DNA of 64,000 bases, taken from Canna indica (taxonomy: Eukaryota > Streptophyta > Magnoliopsida > Zingiberales > Cannaceae). Shown here in pieces: positions 11,752-23,988 of the stretch. The position numbers and the translations under genes were made by a program. Below the pieces are notes generated by a model. The model was not told the DNA's origin and did no database searches. It saw only the letters and a list, made by a program, of their open reading frames with translations. The DNA lies in assembly GCA_034359265.1 (NCBI GenBank), contig CP136896.1, positions 36,198,001 through 36,262,000 of the forward strand, read 5' to 3'. Position 1 is the stretch's first letter, and each line of letters begins with the position of its first letter.

Positions 11752-14492
11752 TAACAACTTCTCCCATCACAGTGAATGTTCTGGAGTCGCTCGGGACTCA
11801 GATTACAGGGCGTTTCGAGCCGATACCCCGAAGTTCAATCAGTCTGCTTCGTTCAAGATTCTATTCGAAAAATAGTGCAATTATGTGCATTAGTCTGTCG
11901 AGAATAACTCGATTAACAACTTCTCCCATCGCAGTGAATGTTCTGGAGTCGCTCGGTACTCAGATTACTGGGCGTTTCGAGCCGATACCCCGAAGTTCAA
12001 TCAGTCGGCCTCGTTCAAAATCAATTCGAAAAATCGTGCAATTCTTTGCATTATTCTGTCAAAAATAACTCGATTAACAACTTCTCCCATCACAGTGAAT
12101 GTTCTGGAGTCGCTCGGGACTCAGATTACAGGGCGTTTCGAGCCGATACCCCGAAGTTCAATCAGTCTGCTTCGTTCAAGATTCTATTCGAAAAATAGTG
12201 CAATTCTGTGCATTAGTCTGTCGAGAATAACTCGATTAACAACTTCTCCCATCGCAGTGAATGTTCTGGAGTCGCTCGGTACTCAGATTACTGGGTGTTT
12301 CGAGCCGATACCCCGAAGTTCAATCAGTCGGCCTCGGTCAAAATCAATTCGAAAAATCATGCAATTATGTGCATTAGTCTGTCAAAAATAACTCGATTAA
12401 CAACTTCTCCCGTCACAGTGAATGTTCTGGAGTCGCTCGGGACTCAGATTACAGGGCATTTCGAGCTGATACCCCGAAGTTCAATCAGTCGGCATCGTTC
12501 AAGATCTATTCGAAAAATCATGCAATTCTTTGCATTAGTTTGTCAAAAATAACTCGATTAACAACTTCTCCCATCATAGTTAATGTTCTGGAGTCGCTCG
12601 GGACTCAGATTACAGGGCGTTTCGAGCCGATACCCCGAAGTTTAATCAGTCGGCATCGTTCAAGATCTATTCGAAAAATCATGCAATTCTTTGCATTAGT
12701 CTGTCAAAAATAACTCGATTAACAACTTCTCCCATCATAGTTAATGTTCTGGAGTCGCTCGGGACTCAGATTACAGGGCGTTTCGAGCCGATACCCCGAA
12801 GTTTAATCAGTCGGCATCGTTCAAGATCTATTCGAAAAATCATGCAATTCTTTGCATTAGTCTGTCAAAAATAACTCGATTAACAACTTCTCCCATCATA
12901 GTGAATGTTCTGGAGTCGCTCGGGACTCAGATTACAGGGCGTTCCGAGCCGATACCCCGAAGTTTAATCAGTCGGCATCGTTCAAGATCTATTCAAAAAA
13001 TCATGCAATTCTTTGCATTAGTCTGTCAAAAATAACTCGATTAACAACTTCTCCCATCACAGTGAATGTTCTGGAGTCGCTCGGTACTCAGATTACTGGG
13101 CGTTTCGAGCTGATACCCCGAAGTTCAATCAATCGGCATCGTTCAAGATCTATTAGAAAAAACATGCAATTCTTTGCATTAGTCTGTCAAAAATAACTCG
13201 ATTAACAACTTCTCCCATCACAGTGAATGTTCTGGAGTCGCTCGGGACTCAGATTACAGGGCGTTTCGAGCCGATACCCCGAAGTTCAATCAGTCTGCTT
13301 CGTTCAAGATTCTATTCGAAAAATAGTGCAATTCTGTGCATTAGTCTGTCGAGAATAACTCGATTAACAACTTCTCCCATCGCAGTGAATGTTCTGGAGT
13401 CGCTCGGTACTCAGATTACTGGGCGTTTCGAGCCGATACCCCGAAGTTCAATCAGTCGGCCTCGTTCAAAATCAATTCGAAAAATCGTGCAATTCTTTGC
13501 ATTATTCTGTCAAAAATAACTCGATTAACAACTTCTCCCATCACAGTGAATGTTCTGGAGTCGCTCGGGACTCAGATTACAGGGCGTTTCGAGCCGATAC
13601 CCCGAAGTTCAATCAGTCTGCTTCGTTCAAGATTCTATTCGAAAAATAGTGCAATTCTGTGCATTAGTCTGTCGAGAATAACTCGATTAACAACTTCTCC
13701 CATCGCAGTGAATGTTCTGGAGTCGCTCGGTACTCAGATTACTGGGTGTTTCGAGCCGATACCCCGAAGTTCAATCAGTCGGCCTCGGTCAAAATCAATT
13801 CGAAAAATCATGCAATTATGTGCATTAGTCTGTCAAAAATAACTCGATTAACAACTTCTCCCGTCACAGTGAATGTTCTGGAGTCGCTCGGGACTCAGAT
13901 TACAGGGCATTTCGAGCTGATACCCCGAAGTTCAATCAGTCGGCATCGTTCAAGATCTATTCGAAAAATCATGCAATTCTTTGCATTAGTTTGTCAAAAA
14001 TAACTCGATTAACAACTTCTCCCATCATAGTTAATGTTCTGGAGTCGCTCGGGACTCAGATTACAGGGCGTTTCGAGCCGATACCCCGAAGTTTAATCAG
14101 TCGGCATCGTTCAAGATCTATTCGAAAAATCATGCAATTCTTTGCATTAGTTTGTCAAAAATAACTCGATTAACAACTTCTCCCATCATAGTTAATGTTC
14201 TGGAGTCGCTCGGGACTCAGATTACAGGGCGTTTCGAGCCGATACCCCGAAGTTTAATCAGTCGGCATCGTTCAAGATCTATTCGAAAAATCATGCAATT
14301 CTTTGCATTAGTCTGTCAAAAATAACTCGATTAACAACTTCTCCCATCACAGTGAATGTTCTGGAGTCGCTCGGTACTCAGATTACTGGGCGTTTCGAGC
14401 TGATACCCCGAAGTTCAATCAATCGGCATCGTTCAAGATCTATTAGAAAAAACATGCAATTCTTTGCATTAGTCTGTCAAAAATAACTCGAT
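11752..14492 (+). repeat. 9-mer (1451 bp) followed by its 8-mer (1290 bp) derivative
   Basis: The nine monomers from 11752 to 13202 recur from 13203 to 14492, minus one monomer: the CATAGTGAATG/CGTTCCGAG monomer at 12881 has no partner. The two copies share the private base CCCGTCACAG (about 12411 and 13862), showing direct descent. This is a one-monomer change of HOR length between adjacent copies. Confidence 0.88.
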
Positions 14493-15459
14493 TAACAACT
14501 TCTCCCATCACAGTGAATGTTCTGGAGTCGCTCGGGACTCAGATTACAGGGCGTTTCGAGCCGATACCCCGAAGTTCAATCAGTCTGCTTCGTTCAAGAT
14601 TCTATTCGAAAAATAGTGCAATTCTGTGCATTAGTCTGTCGAGAATAACTCGATTAACAACTTCTCCCATCGCAGTGAATGTTCTGGAGTCGCTCGGTAC
14701 TCAGATTACTGGGCGTTTCGAGCCGATACCCCGAAGTTCAATCAGTCGGCCTCGTTCAAAATCAATTCGAAAAATCGTGCAATTCTTTGCATTATTCTGT
14801 CAAAAATAACTCGATTAACAACTTCTCCCATCACAGTGAATGTTCTGGAGTCGCTCGGGACTCAGATTACAGGGCGTTTCGAGCCGATACCCCGAAGTTT
14901 AATCAGTCGGCATCGTTCAAGATCTATTCGAAAAATCATGCAATTCTTTTCATTAGTCTGTCAAAAATAACTCGATTAACAACTTCTCCCATCACACTTA
15001 ATGTTCTGGAGTCGCTCGGGACTCAGATTACAGGGCGTTTCGAGCCGATACCCCGAAGTTCAATCAGTCGGCTTCGTTCAAAATCTATTCGAAAAATCGT
15101 GCAATTCTGTGCATTAGTCTGTCAAAAATAACTCGATTAACAACTTCTCCCATCATAGTGAATGTTCTGGAGTCGCTCGGGACTCAGATTACAGGGCGTT
15201 TCGAGCCGATACCCCGAAGTTTAATCAGTCGGCATCGTTCAAGATCTATTCGAAAAAGCATGCAATTCTTTGCATTAGTCTGTCAAAAATAACTCGATTA
15301 ACAACTTCTCCCATCGCAGTTAATGTTCTGGAGTCGCTCGGGAGTCAGATTACAGGGCGTTTCGAGCCGATACCCCGAAGTTCAATCAGTCGGCTTCGTT
15401 CAAAATCTATTCGAAAAATCGTGCATTTCTGTGCATTAGTCTGTCAAAAATAACTCGAT

Positions 15460-15614
15460 TAACAACTTCTCCCATCGCAGTTAATGTTCTGGAGTCGCTC
15501 GGGACTCAGATTACAGGGGGGCCGATACCCCGAAGTTCAATTAGTCGGCTTCGTTCAAAATCTATTCAAAAAATCGTGCAATTCTGTGCATTAGTCTGTC
15601 AAAAATAACTCGAT
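15460..15614 (+). repeat. 155-bp deletion monomer, copy 3
   Basis: It carries the same 6-bp loss and AATTAGTCGG marker, 10,464 bp from copy 1. It again stands immediately before a 3062-bp unit. Confidence 0.94.
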
Positions 15615-18600
15615 TAACAACTTCTCCCATCGCAGTGAATGTTCTGGAGTCGCTCGGTACTCAGATTACTGGGCGTTTCGAGCTGATACCCCGAAGTTCA
15701 ATCAGTCGACATCGTTCAAGATCTATTTGAAAAATCATGCAATTCTTTGCATTAGTCTGTCAAAAATAACTCGATTAACAACTTCTCCCATCACAGTGAA
15801 TGTTCTGGAGTCGCTCGGGACTCAGATTACAGGGCGTTTCGAGCCGATACCCCGAAGTTCAATCAGTCTGCTTCGTTCAAGATTCTATTCGAAAAATAGT
15901 GCAATTCTGTGCATTAGTCTATCGAGAATAACTCGATTAACAACTTCTCCCATCGCAGTGAATGTTCTGGAGTCGCCCGGTACTCAGATTACTGGGCGTT
16001 TCGAGCCGATACCCCGAAGTTGAATCAGTCGGCCTCGTTCAAAATCAATTCGAAAAATCATGCAATTATGTGCATTAGTCTGTCAAAAATAACTCGATTA
16101 AAAACTTCTCCCATCACAGTGAATGTTCTGGAGTCGCTCGGGACTCAGATTACAGGGCATTTCGAGCTGATACCCCGAAGTTCAATCAGTCGGCATCGTT
16201 CAAGATCTATTCGAAAAATCATGCAATTCTTTGCATTAGTTTGTCAAAAATAACTCGATTAACAACTTCTCCCATCATAGTTAATGTTCTGGAGTCGCTC
16301 GGGACTCAGATTACAGGGCGTTTCGAGCCGATACCCCGAAGTTTAATCAGTCGGCATCGTTCAAGATCTATTCGAAAAATCATGCAATTCTTTGCATTAG
16401 TCTGTCAAAAATAACTCGATTAACAACTTCTCCCATCATAGTTAATGTTCTGGAGTCGCTCGGGACTCAGATTACAGGGCGTTTCGAGCCGATACCCCGA
16501 AGTTTAATCAGTCGGCATCGTTCAAGATCTATTCGAAAAATCATGCAATTCTTTGCATTAGTCTGTCAAAAATAACTCGATTAACAACTTCTCCCATCAT
16601 AGTGAATGTTCTGGAGTCGCTCGGTACTCAGATTACTGGGCGTTTCGAGCTGATACCCCGAAGTTCAATCAATCGGCATCGTTCAAGATCTATTAGAAAA
16701 AACATGCAATTCTTTGCATTAGTCTATCAAAAATAACTCGATTAACAACTTCTCCCATCACAGTGAATGTTCTGGAGTCGCTCGGGACTCAGATTACAGG
16801 GCGTTCCGAGCCGATACCCCGAAGTTCAATCAGTCTGCTTCTTTCAAGATTCTATTCGAAAAATAGTGCAATTCTGTGCATTAGTCTGTCGAGAATAACT
16901 CGATTAACAACTTCTCCCATTGCAGTGAATGTTCTGGAGTCGCTCGGTACTCAGATTACTGGGCGTTTCGAGCCGATACCCCGAAGTTCAATCAGTCGGC
17001 CTCGTTCAAAATCAATTCGAAAAATCGTGCAATTCTTTGCATTAGTCTGTCAAAAATAACTCGATTAACAACTACTACCATCACAGTGAATGTTCTGGAG
17101 TCGCTCGGGACTCAGATTACAGGGCATTTCGAGCCGATACCCCGAAGTTCAATCTGTCGGCATCGTTAAGATCTATTCGAAAAAGCATGCAATTCTTTGC
17201 ATTAGTCTGTCAAAAATAACTCGATTAACAACTTCTCCCATCACAGTGAATGTTCTGGAGTCGCTCGGGACTCAGATTACAGGGCGTTTCGAGCCGATAC
17301 CCCGAAGTTCAATCAGTTGGCTTCGTTCAAGATTCTATTCGAAAAATCGTGCAATTATGTGCATTAGTCTGTCAAAAATAACTCGATTAACAACTTCTCT
17401 CATCGCAGTGAATGTTCTGGAGTCGCTCGGTACTCAGATTACTGGGCGTTTCGAGCTGATACCCCGAAGTTCAATCAGTCGACATCGTTCAAGATCTATT
17501 CGAAAAATCATGCAATTCTTTGCATTAGTCTGTCAAAAATAACTCGATTAACAACTTCTCCCATCACAGTGAATGTTCTGGAGTCGCTCGGGACTCAGAT
17601 TACAGGGCGTTTCGAGCCGATACCCCGAAGTTCAATCAGTCTGCTTCGTTCAAGATTCTATTCGAAAAATAGTGCAATTCTGTGCATTAGTCTGTCGAGA
17701 ATAACTCGATTAACAACTTCTCCCATCGCAGTGAATGTTCTGGAGTCGCTCGGTACTCAGATTACTGGGCGTTTCGAGCCGATACCCCGAAGTTCAATCA
17801 GTCGGCCTAGTTCAAAATCAATTCGAAAAATCGTGCAATTCTTTGCATTATTCTGTCAAAAATAACTCGATTAACAACTTCTCCCATCACAGTGAATGTT
17901 CTGGAGTCGCTCGGGACTCAGATTACAGGGCGTTTCGAGCCGATACCCCGAAGTTTAATCAGTCGGCATCGTTCAAGATCTATTCGAAAAATCATGCAAT
18001 TCTTTGCATTAGTCTGCCAAAAATAACTCGATTAACAACTTCTCCCATCGCAGTTAATGTTCTGGAGTCGCTCGGGACTCATATTACAGGGCGTTTCGAG
18101 CCGATACCCCGTAGTTCAATCAGTCGGCTTCGTTCAAAATCTATTCGAAAAATCGTGCAATTCTGTGCATTAGTCTGTCAAAAATAACTCGATTAACAAC
18201 TTCTCCCATCACAGTGAATGTTCTGGAGTCTCTCGGGACTCAGATTACAGGGCGTTTCGAGCCGATACCCCGAAGTTTAATCAGTCGGCATCGTTCAAGA
18301 TCTATTCGAAAAAGCATGCAATTCCTTGCATTAGTCTGTCAAAAATAACTCGATTAACAACTTCTCCCATCGCAGTTAATGTTCTGGAGTCGCTCGGGAC
18401 TCAGATTACAGGGCGTTTCGAGCCGATACCCCGAAGTTCAATCAGTCGGCTTCGTTCAAAATCTATTCGAAAAATCGTGCATTTCTGTGCATTAGTCTGT
18501 CAAAAATAACTCGATTAACAACTTCTCCCATCGCAGTTAATGTTCTGGAGTCACTCGGGACTCAGATTACAGGGCGTTTCGAGCCGATACCCCGAAGTTC

Positions 18601-18676
18601 AATCAGTCGGCTTCGTTCAAAATCTATTCAAAAAATCGTGCAATTCTGTGCATTAGTCTGTCAAAAATAACTCGAT
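15615..18676 (+). repeat. 19-mer unit L2, 3062 bp
   Basis: It matches unit L1 monomer by monomer at +10,464 bp, including the GCCCGGTACT and CTCATATTAC/CCCCGTAG markers. Only a handful of private substitutions were noticed: 16021, 17074, 17077 and about 17400. Confidence 0.9.
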
Positions 18677-20926
18677 TAACAACTTCTCCCATCGCAGTGA
18701 ATGTTCTGGAGTCGCTCGGTACTCAGATTACTGGGCGTTTCGAGCTGATACCCCGAAGTTCAATCAGTCGACATCGTTCAAGATCTATTTGAAAAATCAT
18801 GCAATTCTTTGCATTAGTCTGTCAAAAATAACTCGATTAACAACTTCTCCCATCACAGTGAATGTTCTGGAGTCGCTCGGGACTCAGATTACAGGGCGTT
18901 TCGAGCCGATACCCCGAAGTTCAATCAGTTTGCTTCGTTCAAGATTCTATTCGAAAAATAGTGCAATTCTGTGCATTAGTCTGTCGAGAATAACTCGATT
19001 AACAACTTCTCCCATCGCAGTGAATGTTCTGGAGTCGCTCGGTACTCAGATTACTGGGCGTTTCGAGCCGATACCCCGAAGTTCAATCAGTCGGCCTCGT
19101 TCAAAATCAATTCGAAAAATCATGCAATTATGTGCATTAGTCTGTCAAAAATAACTCGATTAAAAACTTCTCCCATCACAGTGAATGTTCTGGAGTTGCT
19201 CGGGACTCAGATTACAGGGCATTTCGAGCTGATACCCCGAAGTTCAATCAGTCGGCATCGTTCAAGATCTATTCGAAAAATCATGCAATTCTTTGCATTA
19301 GTTTGTCAAAAATAACTAGATTAACAACTTCTCCCATCATAGTTAATGTTCTGGAGTCGCTCGGGACTCAGATTACAGGGCGTTTCGAGCCGATACCCCG
19401 AAGTTTAATCAGTCGGCATCGTTCAAGATCTATTCGAAAAATCATGCAATTCTTTGCATTAGTCTGTCAAAAATAACTCGATTAACAACTTCTCCCATCA
19501 TAGTTAATGTTCTGGAGTCGCTCGGGACTCAGATTACAGGGCGTTTCGAGCCGATACCCCGAAGTTTAATCAGTAGGCATCGTTCAAGATCTATTCGAAA
19601 AATCATGCAATTCTTTGCATTAGTCTGTCAAAAATAACTCGATTAACAACTTCTCCCATCACAGTGAATGTTCTGGAGTCGCTCGGTACTCAGATTACTG
19701 GGCGTTTCGAGCTGATACCCCGAAGTTCAATCAATCGGCATCGTTCAAGATCTATTAGAAAAAACATGCAATTCTTTGCATTAGTCTGTCAAAAATAACT
19801 CGATTAACAACTTCTCCCATCACAGTGAATGTTCTGGAGTCGCTCGGGACTCAGATTACAGGGCGTTCCGAGCCGATACCCCGAAGTTCAATCAGTCTGC
19901 TTCGTTCAAGATTCTATTCGAAAAATAGTGCAATTCTGTGCATTAGTCTGTCGAGAATAACTCGATTAACAACTTCTCCCATTGCAGTGAATGTTCTGGA
20001 GTCTCTCGGTACTCAGATTACTGGGCGTTTCGAGCCGATACCCCGAAGTTCAATCAGTCGGCCTCGTTCAAAATCAATTCGAAAAATCGTGCAATTCTTT
20101 GCATTAGTCTGTCAAAAATAACTCGATTAACAACTTCTCCCATCACAGTGAATGTTCTGGAGTCGCTCGGGACTCAGATTACAGGGCGTTTCGAGCCGAT
20201 ACCCCGAAGTTTAATCAGTCGGCATCGTTCAAGATCTATTCGAAAAATCATGCAATTCTTTTCATTAGTCTGTCAAAAATAACTCGATTAACAACTTCTC
20301 CCATCACACTTAATGTTCTGGAGTCGCTCGGGACTCAGATTACAGGGCGTTTCGAGCCGATACCCCGAAGTTCAATCAGTCGGCTTCGTTCAAAATCTAT
20401 TCGAAAAATCGTGCAATTCTGTGCATTAGTCTGTCAAAAATAACTCGATTAACAACTTCTCCCATCATAGTGAATGTTCTGGAGTCGCTCGGGACTCAGA
20501 TTACAGGGCGTTTCGAGCCGATACCCCGAAGTTTAATCAGTCGGCATCGTTCAAGATCTATTCGAAAAAGCATGCAATTCTTTGCATTAGTCTGTCAAAA
20601 ATAACTCGATTAACAACTTCTCCCATCGCAGTTAATGTTCTGGAGTCGCTCGGGAGTCAGATTACAGGGCGTTTCGAGCCGATACCCCGAAGTTCAATCA
20701 GTCGGCTTCGTTCAAAATCTATTCGAAAAATCGTGCATTTCTGTGCATTAGTCTGTCAAAAATAACTCGATTAACAACTTCTCCCATCGCAGTTAATGTT
20801 CTGGAGTCGCTCGGGACTCAGATTACAGGGGGGCCGATACCCCGAAGTTCAATTAGTCGGCTTCGTTCAAAATCTATTCAAAAAATCGTGCAATTCTGTG
20901 CATTAGTCTGTCAAAAATAACTCGAT
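18677..20926 (+). repeat. 14-mer unit S2, 2250 bp
   Basis: It repeats S1 at +10,464 bp with CAGTTTGC, GAGTTGCTC, AACTAGATT, CAGTAGGC and the terminal 155-bp monomer. S1 has GAGTCGATACC near 9570 where this copy has the usual GAGCCGATACC. Confidence 0.9.
20772..20926 (+). repeat. 155-bp deletion monomer, copy 4
   Basis: It carries the same 6-bp loss and is the last monomer of the 2250-bp unit 18677-20926. I saw no further copies to the right, so this variant is confined to roughly 5-21 kb. Confidence 0.94.
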
Positions 20927-23900
20927 TAACAACTTCTCCCATCGCAGTGAATGTTCTGGAGTCGCTCGGTACTCAGATTACTGGGCATTTCGAGCTGATA
21001 CCCCGAAGTTCAATCAGTCGACATCGTTCAAGATCTATTTGAAAAATCATGCAATTCTTTGCATTAGTCTGTCAAAAATAACTCGATTAACAACTTCTCC
21101 CATCACAGTGAATGTTCTGGAGTCGCTCGGGACTCAGATTACAGGGCGTTTCGAGCCGATACCCCGAAGTTCAATCAGTCTGCTTCGTTCAAGATTCTAT
21201 TCGAAAAATAGTGCAATTCTGTGCATTAGTCTATCGAGAATAACTCGATTAACAACTTCTCCCATCGCAGTGAATGTTCTGGAGTCGCTCGGTACTCAGA
21301 TTACTGGGCGTTTCGAGCCGATACCCCGAAGTTCAATCAGTCGGCCTCGTTCAAAATCAATTCGAAAAATCATGCAATTATGTGCATTAGTCTGTCAAAA
21401 ATAACTCGATTAAAAACTTCTCCCATCACAGTGAATGTTCTGGAGTCGCTCGGGACTCAGATTACAGGGCATTTCGAGCTGATACCCCGAAGTTCAATCA
21501 GTCGGCATCGTTCAAGATCTATTCGAAAAATCATGCAATTCTTTGCATTAGTTTGTCAAAAATAACTCGATTAACAACTTCTCCCATCATAGTTAATGTT
21601 CTGGAGTCGCTCGGGACTCAGATTACAGGGCGTTTCGAGCCGATACCCCGAAGTTTAATCAGTCGGCATCGTTCAAGATCTATTCGAAAAATCATGCAAT
21701 TCTTTGCATTAGTCTGTCAAAAATAACTCGATTAACAACTTCTCCCATCATAGTTAATGTTCTGGAGTCGCTCGGGACTCAGATTACAGGGCGTTTCGAG
21801 CCGATACCCCGAAGTTTAATCAGTCGGCATCGTTCAAGATCTATTCGAAAAATCATGCAATTCTTTGCATTAGTCTGTCAAAAATAACTCGATTAACAAC
21901 TTCTCCCATCATAGTGAATGTTCTGGAGTCGCTCGGTACTCAGATTACTGGGCGTTTCGAGCTGATACCCCGAAGTTCAATCAATCGGCATCGTTCAAGA
22001 TCTATTAGAAAAAACATGCAATTCTTTGCATTAGTCTATCAAAAATAACTCGATTAACAACTTCTCCCATCACAGTGAATGTTCTGGAGTCGCTCGGGAC
22101 TCAGATTACAGGGCGTTCCGAGCCGATACCCCGAAGTTCAATCAGTCTGCTTCTTTCAAGATTCTATTCGAAAAATAGTGCAATTCTGTGCATTAGTCTG
22201 TCGAGAATAACTCGATTAACAACTTCTCCCATTGCAGTGAATGTTCTGGAGTCGCTCGGTACTCAGATTACTGGGCGTTTCGAGCCGATACCCCGAAGTT
22301 CAATCAGTCGGCCTCGTTCAAAATCAATTCGAAAAATCGTGCAATTCTTTGCATTAGTCTGTCAAAAATAACTCGATTAACAACTTCTCCCATCACAGTG
22401 AATGTTCTGGAGTCGCTCGGGACTCAGATTACAGGGCATTTCGAGCCGATACCCCGAAGTTCAATCTGTCGGCATCGTTAAGATCTATTCGAAAAAGCAT
22501 GCAATTCTTTGCATTAGTCTGTCAAAAATAACTCGATTAACAACTTCTCCCATCACAGTGAATGTTCTGGAGTCGCTCGGGACTCAGATTACAGGGCGTT
22601 TCGAGCCGATACCCCGAAGTTCAATCAGTTGGCTTCGTTCAAGATTCTATTCGAAAAATCGTGCAATTATGTGCATTAGTCTGTCAAAAATAACTCGATT
22701 AACAACTTCTCCCATCGCAGTGAATGTTCTGGAGTCGCTCGGTACTCAGATTACTGGGCGTTTCGAGCTGATACCCCGAAGTTCAATCAGTCGACATCGT
22801 TCAAGATCTATTCGAAAAATCATGCAATTCTTTGCATTAGTCTGTCAAAAATAACTCGATTAACAACTTCTCCCATCACAGTGAATGTTCTGGAGTCGCT
22901 CGGGACTCAGATTACAGGGCGTTTCGAGCCGATACCCCGAAGTTCAATCAGTCTGCTTCGTTCAAGATTCTATTCGAAAAATAGTGCAATTCTGTGCATT
23001 AGTCTGTCGAGAATAACTCGATTAACAACTTCTCCCATCGCAGTGAATGTTCTGGAGTCGCTCGGTACTCAGATTACTGGGCGTTTCGAGCCGATACCCC
23101 GAAGTTCAATCAGTCGGCCTAGTTCAAAATCAATTCGAAAAATCGTGCAATTCTTTGCATTATTCTGTCAAAAATAACTCGATTAACAACTTCTCCCATC
23201 ACAGTGAATGTTCTGGAGTCGCTCGGGACTCAGATTACAGGGCGTTTCGAGCCGATACCCCGAAGTTTAATCAGTCGGCATCGTTCAAGATCTATTCGAA
23301 AAATCATGCAATTCTTTGCATTAGTCTGCCAAAAATAACTCGATTAACAACTTCTCCCATCGCAGTTAATGTTCTGGAGTCGCTCGGGACTCATATTACA
23401 GGGCGTTTCGAGCCGATACCCCGTAGTTCAATCAGTCGGCTTCGTTCAAAATCTATTCGAAAAATCGTGCAATTCTGTGCATTAGTCTGTCAAAAATAAC
23501 TCGATTAACAACTTCTCCCATCACAGTGAATGTTCTGGAGTCTCTCGGGACTCAGATTACAGGGCGTTTCGAGCCGATACCCCGAAGTTTAATCAGTCGG
23601 CATCGTTCAAGATCTATTCGAAAAAGCATGCAATTCCTTGCATTAGTCTGTCAAAAATAACTCGATTAACAACTTCTCCCATCGCAGTTAATGTTCTGGA
23701 GTAGCTCGGGACTCAGATTACAGGGCGTTTCGAGCCGATACCCCGAAGTTCAATCAGTCGGCTTCGTTCAAAATCTATTCGAAAAATCGTGCATTTCTGT
23801 GCATTAGTCTGTCAAAAATAACTCGATTAACAACTTCTCCCATCGCAGTTAATGTTCTGGAGTCACTCGGGACTCAGATTACAGGGCGTTTCGAGCCGAT

Positions 23901-23988
23901 ACCCCGAAGTTCAATCAGTCGGCTTCGTTCAAAATCTATTCAAAAAATCGTGCAATTCTGTGCATTAGTCTGTCAAAAATAACTCGAT
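20927..23988 (+). repeat. 19-mer unit L3, 3062 bp
   Basis: This is a third copy of the L order, at +5312 from L2. It keeps CTATCGAGAAT, TTAAAAACTTC, CTTCTTTCAAG, GGCCTAGTTC and CTCATATTAC/CCCCGTAG, but lacks GCCCGGTACT. Its first monomer has GCATTTCGAGCTG, as does 10463. It is followed directly by another 3062-bp unit with no S unit between. Confidence 0.89.

Larger units (their letters stand above)
10463..15614 (+). repeat. 32-monomer segment linking the two large copies
   Basis: This 5152-bp segment starts like an L unit, then runs through TGTTTCGAGCC/CCTCGGTC monomers (10786, 12237, 13688) and the 9-mer/8-mer pair described separately. It ends with the CTTTTCATT, CACACTTAATG, GGGAGTC and 155-bp series. 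Its first part is shared with the type I 8-mer at 1613-4190, so it looks like a mosaic of HOR types. Confidence 0.8.
14010..21905 (+). repeat. 10,464-bp-offset duplication, copy 2
   Basis: This is the right-hand partner of the block beginning at 3546. Private changes in this copy include a G in AGTTGAATCAG (about 16021), two substitutions at 17074 and 17077 that turn ACTTCTCCC into ACTACTACC, and CTTCTCTCATC near 17400. Such private changes on an otherwise matching 7.9-kb path indicate a large, recent segmental duplication within the array that has begun to diverge. Confidence 0.86.

Noticed and set aside
3546..21905. Assembly artefact as the cause of the 10.5-kb duplication.
   Set aside because: Not excluded, but disfavoured: the copies carry different private substitutions (for example 4970, 6946, 16021, 17074, 17077). 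Simple duplication of the same reads would not produce these. Read-depth data would settle it.
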